A DNA stretch of 64,000 bases from Ophiosphaerella korrae (lineage: Eukaryota; Ascomycota; Dothideomycetes; Pleosporales; Phaeosphaeriaceae): the NCBI GenBank assembly GCA_028456385.1, contig JALNQF010000045.1, positions 186,001 through 250,000 on the forward strand, given 5' to 3'. Of the stretch, positions 58,474-64,000 are shown piece after piece. The notes under the pieces are model-generated. The model was given only the letters and a program-made list of their open reading frames with translations, had not been told where the DNA came from and ran no database searches. The position numbers were made by a program, and so were the translations under genes. Every line of letters begins with the position of its first letter. Positions within the stretch are counted from its first letter, which is position 1.

Positions 58474-59859
58474 ATGAACTTTTTGACTGTGCCAGACACG
58501 GAGCCTATGATAGCTCTACAATCAAAACCACCAACCTACCAACATACCGAACATTGCTCGCATTTCGAATTTACAGATACAGGACTGCCCAAGTTTATTC
58601 TTGACATGACGAGCTTAGAAGCTTTCAAGTACTGCGCCTTGGTAGTCACTCTTAACTTCCTGTCGGGATTTAGCAACACCATACTATTTTGCCTCAACGC
58701 TATGATCCCTATCGCGACAAAAGATACCCGTGTCATAGGCCTCTCATCGGCCCTTTACGGTGCCATCTCCTTTGGCCTCCTGTTTGGGTATTGGGTCTTG
58801 AGTCGCGGTGGAATTAAAGCCACATTTATTACGGCCCTAAATGTCATCTGCGTTGGAACTCTTATGTTCTGGCCATCTGGGGCCCTACGTTCCTATTCCG
58901 GCTTCATTATTTCCACCTTTGTCGTCGGCATCGGTCTGTCCTTCTTGGACATAGCTACGTTTACCTTCCTCGCGCTCTGTGGACCCCCTCAACGCACTGA
59001 GATCCGGATCGTCTCGTCGGATGCCATTGGCTACGTCGGTGCAATCTTGGGCCTTCTGCTTTCGCAGAAAATTATGTTTGTGCATGTGGTTGGCACCCAA
59101 ACCTTAATTGCCACCCAATGGGCGTACCTAGGTATCACTCTCTTCACCATTTTGCTCGGCTTCTTCATCTACTATATGCCACTTCCTGAAATCACGGATT
59201 CGGAGTTGCGTAGCCGAGACGAAAGACTGTGGATAGATCCTTCACAGAAATACTTCAACAGACTTCCTATCATTTTCACGTCCTTGGCTATAGCTCTCCT
59301 GTCGATATCCTGTTCCGCCGCTGCATTTTTGTGCATCCGAAACTTTTTTGATAACGTCTTGTCCAGCGTCGCTACCGGGACTCACACCTCGTCAAAACTT
59401 AAAACAATGGATTTCAACATCTTTCTATTTGTTATGTACGATGTTGGCCATTTTGTCATTATGCTCTTATGTTTCCTCATCCCCCCGCGCGTCCTTCTGC
59501 TCTTCTCTTACGCCTGTGCTATTACGTTCTCCGTGCTGATCATGCGGCTCGAATTGCTCTCTGTCAATGGAGTCCAAGCTATGACTCTTGGCTTCGCTGT
59601 ATTCATGGGACCTATCCCTAGTTTATATGCGGCTATCGGACTACGTGGCCTGGGTAGGCGAACTAAACTCGCTGCTTGCCTCGTCGCAGGTATTGCAAAC
59701 CTTGGAGCCTGCATTTTTCCCTTCATCTCGTTGGAAGTGCTACGGGCACACAGCCATTCCATCCACTATCCATTCTGGGTCGTCATTGCTCTCTTCATTA
59801 CTGGGACTGTCTATCCGCTCTATCTTAACCTGGCCCGCGCCGCGCAACCGCCTGGTTGA
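58474..59859 (+). CDS. MFS-type transporter, L-fucose permease (FucP)-like
   Basis: Single exon, 461 residues, start MNFLTVPDTEPMIALQ. About twelve membrane segments; visible blocks are ALVVTLNFLSGFSNTILFC, YGAISFGLLFGYWVLSRGGI, WPSGALRSYSGFIISTFVVG, SFLDIATFTFLALCGPPQRT, DAIGYVGAILGLLLSQK, and in the second half NIFLFVMYDVGHFVIM and LAACLVAGIANLGACIFPFI. The lone DDE-type acidic loops are absent; this is the fungal FucP/GlcP-related branch of MFS, usually sugar or small-molecule transport at the plasma membrane. Substrate unknown. Only 38 bases after the stop of the rhodopsin-like gene, so transcripts of the two may overlap. Confidence 0.75.
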   Translation: MNFLTVPDTEPMIALQSKPPTYQHTEHCSHFEFTDTGLPKFILDMTSLEAFKYCALVVTLNFLSGFSNTILFCLNAMIPIATKDTRVIGLSSALYGAISFGLLFGYWVLSRGGIKATFITALNVICVGTLMFWPSGALRSYSGFIISTFVVGIGLSFLDIATFTFLALCGPPQRTEIRIVSSDAIGYVGAILGLLLSQKIMFVHVVGTQTLIATQWAYLGITLFTILLGFFIYYMPLPEITDSELRSRDERLWIDPSQKYFNRLPIIFTSLAIALLSISCSAAAFLCIRNFFDNVLSSVATGTHTSSKLKTMDFNIFLFVMYDVGHFVIMLLCFLIPPRVLLLFSYACAITFSVLIMRLELLSVNGVQAMTLGFAVFMGPIPSLYAAIGLRGLGRRTKLAACLVAGIANLGACIFPFISLEVLRAHSHSIHYPFWVVIALFITGTVYPLYLNLARAAQPPG

Positions 59860-60564
59860 CCTTCAGCGAACCCCCGGTGAGAAGTTGGGCAAGTAGTTTT
59901 GTTCGCATACAGAAACTTAATTAGTATAACTTATTAGCTAGTATAGCTTAGGTTGTGTAGTGTACTACCTATCGATCGTTTTCCTAGCCGAGCGCGCCTT
60001 GTCATCTCCAGAATCGCGCAGCGGGGTCTAATGTCGGTGTGGCTTTGCCTAGTTTAGCTTCTATGGGTCCCAATCCGGTTCCCGCGGCGGGGCTGTTCTG
60101 GTTCTACTTTCGGATCTCGCTTCTTCCTCCGAGGCCCTATTCTGACCCGCGTTCAGAATCTGACCACACAGCCTTCGACTAAGCATTATATAAGCAACAA
60201 TAAGATTTCGCCAAACTTACAAGTACGTGAAAGAATCTTTTGGTTTCAAAGATTCGCTTGCTGCAAGCGCTGCCTCAATAGCACCCATAGCACCTATATG
60301 AAGTAAGTATCGCGTATTCAAGATGGTACTCATGTGCTGTGTCGGTTGAACGATGTCCACAGAGCCGTCCTATCCCCGCAACGGTCCGGCACGGATAGTT
60401 CAAATCCGAATATCCGAAAGTCCAAAAGTGCCCCAGAATAGGTGGATACCATCTTCGGCTTCTCCGTAATACCGGAGAAAGTAGATTGCAGCGCTATTTA
60501 ATCGATCTTTGCCCCACGACCATTTTCAACGTACTTTGTTAGTCGAACGTAAACCTTCTCCATA
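59860..60564. other. Intergenic
   Basis: About 700 bases between two plus-strand genes. No feature recognised; TATA-like TATTTAA at 60,495-60,501 is about 65 bases before the next ATG. Confidence 0.4.
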
Positions 60565-61422
60565 ATGGCTGAACAGCCAGTAATTGTTATAGTAGCTGGT
60601 GTCTCTCACACCCCCGCCCATTTTGAGCCTCTGAAAGGCGTTCTGGAAGCATACGGTTACGAAGTCCACTCGCCGCACCTCAGTAGCAACAGCCTCTACC
60701 CTATCCCCGGTAGAGCATTTGATCATGACAAAAACATGCTTATTGGAATCGTCGAAGGCCTAGCAAACCAAGGGAAAGAACTTATCGTGTTAATGCACTC
60801 TTACGGTGGTTTTCTCGGCACCGAATCAATGACCGGATTAGGCGTCAAGGACCGAGCAGCGCAAGGTCTAAAAGGTGGTATAAGATGGTTGGCGTATATG
60901 GCTGCCCTGGTACCTGTCATAGGAGAGGTGTATTCGGATACGGTGCGTCTCGGGCAGCAGGCTGATCATGATGAAATGACAAACAATCTCTATATTGTAC
61001 GCTGATCCAGTTCCGTTTTATTCATATGCATTTTAGTTATCTCTCTAACAAATGCAATGTAGAACGACATTAATATCTATGTCAAGGATCCGGGAGCTTT
61101 ATTCTACCATGACCTCCCACTTAAGGCGCAGCAGCATTGGTCTAGGTTGCTGACAGCCTTCCAGAAAAGTATAGGAGAGGAGAAATTGACTAGCGAGGCG
61201 TGGAGGAGTATCGATGTTTCATACATGTATACTCTTCAAGATCAGGCTGTATTACTCAAGACGCAAGAGAACTTAGTTAAACGCATCAGGGACTTAGGCG
61301 TACCTGTGAAAGAGGTTACTGTCGACTGTTCTCATTCACCATTCTTAAGTCAGATACAGAACGTACTTAAATGGCTTAACACATTAGCGGGTATATCGGA
61401 GTGGAACAAAGCATTGAAATAG
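60565..61422 (+). CDS. Alpha/beta hydrolase
   Basis: Two exons, 263 residues: 60565-60996 and 61063-61422, intron with GTACGC donor and TGTAG acceptor. The N-terminus VIVIVAGVSHTPAHFEPLKG holds the first strand and oxyanion region. The nucleophile Ser lies in LIVLMHSYGGFLGTE, the His in VTVDCSHSPFLSQ near the C-terminus; the acid is probably in RIRDLGVPVKE or just before. This is the fungal AB hydrolase-1 group close to plant salicylate/MeSA-type esterases. Substrate unknown, cytosolic (no signal peptide). Intact. Confidence 0.85.
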
Positions 61423-62330
61423 TTACGCAAGTCCTATTCGGATATAATATATACTTAGGAAAGTTCGAGTAGTAGAGCTAAGATACTACGATCTAATCTC
61501 TACCTGTTACGAACCTCGAGAGGATGTACGGCGCTTATAAAGGAACGAGCGTTATGAAGCACTTAGACTTAACTGTCGTTTCGACCAACGGGGAAGCGCC
61601 ATGGGCGTTGGGTCAATGAAGCAAGAAGCCAGTAGCACAGTACGGCCTCGTAATTCCCCCGAGATCTAACTATGTCCCCCAATGGAGAAAAGATGCAGAG
61701 CCTAAGACATTCGCATGCCGGCAGCCAGGCCCATTGCCGTGCTGCCAGGGCACGAGTATGCGGTGCGGAAAATATCTTGGTCACCACTGCGTCTCCTGTT
61801 ATATCGAAAAGTCATCTCTACTTTATGCATGGAGATGACTCCTCCGCATTACGCGCTAAGCACTTAAATTAGCGCGTAGGCAGCACACTAGGTGGCCTAC
61901 CTAGTCGACAACTAAATTAATTAATTAAAAGGTCTAATTAATATAATCGAAATCGAAATTAAATTGTATAACCAAATCGATTAAATTAATTAGTTAATTA
62001 ATTTCTAACCATAATTCCAACATAGCTAGATTTTGTGACGTCAATAGTAAGTAGAATTTATATTCAGGACCTAATATATTCGTAATCTTAGTAAACTCGC
62101 TAACGCTAGTTATAGTTAAAAAGTACTATAAGCTGTCTCTAGTAACTAATTTCTAGTTTTCTATAACTAAGATATAAAGAAAAGGAGAACAAATCAGATA
62201 TTACGCGATATTATAACGCCTACAAGCACAAGCTAAGCGCTTTCCCTACATAAGCTGTTAATCTTTGTATAATGATACTACCTTATACATAGGCCTAGCT
62301 TATTATAAGTGTTTAGAAATATAAAGTCTA
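61423..62330. other. AT-rich intergenic DNA
   Basis: About 900 bases. Very AT-rich from 61,910 to 62,330, including an inverted repeat with arms at 61914-61928 and 61986-62004. The last part (about 62,300-62,330) joins in frame to the transposase beyond the LTR. No gene. Confidence 0.45.
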
Positions 62331-62891
62331 TGTTACGGACACCGCAACAAAGGCAGCGGATTGTCAGCAGTATGAAGATCCTAGCAACACAAGGCTTGCA
62401 GGAACATTGGAAGGTCAGCAACAGGGAGTTGTCAGCAGCGCAGGGTTGCCAGAACCAAGGGAGCGCCAGCAGCGAATAGGCCACCTTCCTTGGGGTGCGG
62501 TTATAGTTATTGGAAGTACAATAGTAATAGTTACGTGATAGTGGTGGTGACCGTTAATAGACAAATACAATATTAATTCCAAACAGTAGATGTCAAGAAT
62601 ATATAGTTCTCAATTCAAAGATTGGATTAACGATGAAGACTATTGTACTAAGTGTGGTTGTGACTATATGCTTAAAGAACTCTATAACTCTTCCCATAGA
62701 GTTCACAGAGTTCGACCCTCTCTGTGGTCTTGGCCCACAGAGTTCGCAACTCTGTAACTTGTCTTGACAGAGTTTGTTACGTGACTCCTCACGTGTTCAA
62801 GTTGTGCTCGGCGTCCGATCCAAGGTCCTATTCCTCCCGTTCCAACCCTAACCAGTCCTTATCGTCATACCTGTAAGGCGTAGCCGTAACA
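62331..62891. repeat. Probable solo LTR (561 bp)
   Basis: Starts TGTTACGG and ends CCGTAACA, so it has TG...CA ends and an 8-base inverted terminus typical of retrotransposon LTRs. It is less AT-rich than its flanks, so it is younger. It splits the transposase reading frame: FRNIKSK lies before it and KGKYSIVDKDFYNFDE after it. No retroelement coding sequence is present. A target duplication is not visible (GTCTA left, AGATA right). Confidence 0.55.
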
Positions 62892-63904
62892 AGATAAAGG
62901 GTAAGTATAGCATCGTAGATAAGGACTTCTATAACTTCGACGAAGCTAGCTTTATAATAGGCAAGATTACGACTTAACTTGTCGTAACTAGGTCTAACAG
63001 GAGAGGAAGAGCAAAGACAATCTAGCTAGGCAATTAATACTGCTATACAGGCTATTCTACTATTCTTAATCTATATAGGCAAGTGCTACCTATCCGCCTA
63101 GTACAACGGGGATAATCTCCTACGTAACTAGTTAATTAGAGTTAGTAACAATAGCTAGATAAATAATAACTTAGGGTGTTAGAAGCTTAACCACTTCAAC
63201 TAGCATACAAAGACACGCGTAGTTAGCGCACAAAGGCTGCTTATATTTAATAGCTACAAGAGCTACTACTTAGCTGAGTTTGAGAAGATATACTAGGAGA
63301 ATAACGTCTATACTCTCTATACGCCAGGCCATTCATCTTACTTAATCCAGCCTCTTAACGTTGGCTGCTTCTGTCTATTAAAGAAGGCGTACAGCTATCA
63401 GATTAAGGACCTAATCTAATGCAACATTAACCACATTACTAAACTTGAGTTACTGCCAGCCTTCAATGCAACCTTTGCACAAGCGTTTACTCCAGCTAAT
63501 ATCCACTCAGCTTTTTAGGGCGCAGAGCTTGCTCCATTAGATCCAGCTGTTGTAATAGACAGGCTTGATGTACAGCTACGTACGCCGTCTCCTCTACTAG
63601 CCCCAGTTAAAGCCCCGTGGCAAGCCAAAACTCCATATAACAGAGATGAAATTAGGGCCCAATCAGGGTTCTTATGTAATTCTATACGTAGACGCTGGCG
63701 TAAGAGCTCATCACCAGCGCCAATTATTGAAGCTATTCTCCAGCTACAGAAGCGGGCTGAAGCTAGAGCGTTGAAACAAGCGTTAACAGATAAGCGACTC
63801 ACCAAGCTTGAACAGGCGAACGAGGCAGCCAACAAACGTAGGGGACGTAAGAAGAAGCAAATCCAGAAAAGAGGAGTCTTAACAGGGGGAGAGGCAGAGA
63901 ATTA
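62892..63904 (+). mobile_element. Fot1/pogo-type transposase remnant, RIP-mutated
   Basis: One frame reads VDKDFYNFDEASFIIGKI, TRSNRRGRAKTI, NNNLGC then KLNHFN, TKTRVVSAQRLLIFNSYKS, YTPGHSSYLIQPLNVGCF, LLKKAYSYQIKDLI, HITKLELLPAFNATFAQAF, LDPAVVIDRLDVQLRTPSP and a coiled, basic tail with KRRGRKKKQIQKRG. This is the C-terminal part of a DDE_1 (pogo/Fot1) transposase. Several codons are TAG or TAA, many where the family has Trp or Arg/Gln. Not functional. The element continues towards the right edge. Confidence 0.75.
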
Positions 63905-64000
63905 AATGGCCCAACGTGAGGCTAATAATCAGATTGCGCGTGAGGAGCGTCAAGGTAGAGGTCAACTAAGAGGTTGTCGCCAGACAAAAAGACGCTGCAG

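Noticed and set aside
62331..62891. Full-length retrotransposon
   Set aside because: Only one LTR-like unit is present and no gag or polymerase coding sequence follows.
6818..63500. TAG read as a sense codon throughout
   Set aside because: Intact genes in the window (ALDH, GGPP synthase, P450 C, DRG1, CENP-B type, Rab) contain no internal TAG, and some end with it. Standard code applies.

Overview
The window looks like filamentous-ascomycete (Pezizomycotina) nuclear DNA. Introns are mostly 45-75 nt with GTAAGT/GTATGT donors and CTAAC-type branch sites. The gene families are typically fungal: CYP65/CYP68/CYP503-like P450s, fungal bifunctional diterpene cyclase, fungal rhodopsin-like protein, PXA protein, GT90/CAP10 and a DUF7708/NLR remnant. 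The old transposons carry C-to-T changes of the RIP type. The class or species cannot be fixed from the sequence alone.

Region 1 (1-17.6 kb) is a diterpenoid biosynthetic cluster running off the left edge. On the minus strand, from right to left, lie a bifunctional class II/class I diterpene cyclase (CPS/KS type), a small cupin protein, two P450s of the CYP503/CYP68 type, and a protein with a linalool dehydratase/isomerase (LDI)-like domain. To the right lie an aldehyde dehydrogenase (+), a GGPP synthase (-) and a CYP65-like P450 (+). Inferred logic: GGPP synthase supplies GGPP, the cyclase makes a labdane-derived hydrocarbon, the P450s and dehydrogenase oxidise it, and the LDI-like and cupin proteins tailor it. 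The cluster is eroding unevenly. GGPP synthase, ALDH, the CYP65-like P450 and the visible LDI-like exons are open. Each of the other four genes carries one lesion: a stop in the cyclase, cupin and P450 A, and a frameshift in P450 B. The cyclase lesion may be bypassed by alternative splicing. The cyclase also contains a 5-nt micro-exon.

Region 2 (18.9-53.5 kb) is mostly conserved housekeeping DNA. It holds an intron-containing tRNA-Lys(CTT), a C2H2 zinc-finger protein, a Rab5/Ypt5 GTPase, a single-pass membrane protein, tRNA 2'-phosphotransferase, a SnoaL-like protein, a GT90 glycosyltransferase with a polytopic N-terminus, Mediator subunit 10, a PXA protein, a CENP-B-type DNA-binding protein, DRG1/Rbg1 GTPase and cysteine dioxygenase. 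It is interrupted by a decayed dynamin-like gene followed by a 435-bp terminal-inverted-repeat element, and by a 4.9-kb stretch without recognisable genes.

Region 3 (53.5-64 kb) is accessory and repeat-rich. It has a pseudogene with three TAG stops, a second, RIP-mutated copy of the same inverted-repeat element, an NLR-like (DUF7708) remnant, a rhodopsin-like membrane protein 38 bp from an FucP-like MFS transporter, an alpha/beta hydrolase, and a RIP-mutated pogo/Fot1 transposase interrupted by a probable solo LTR.
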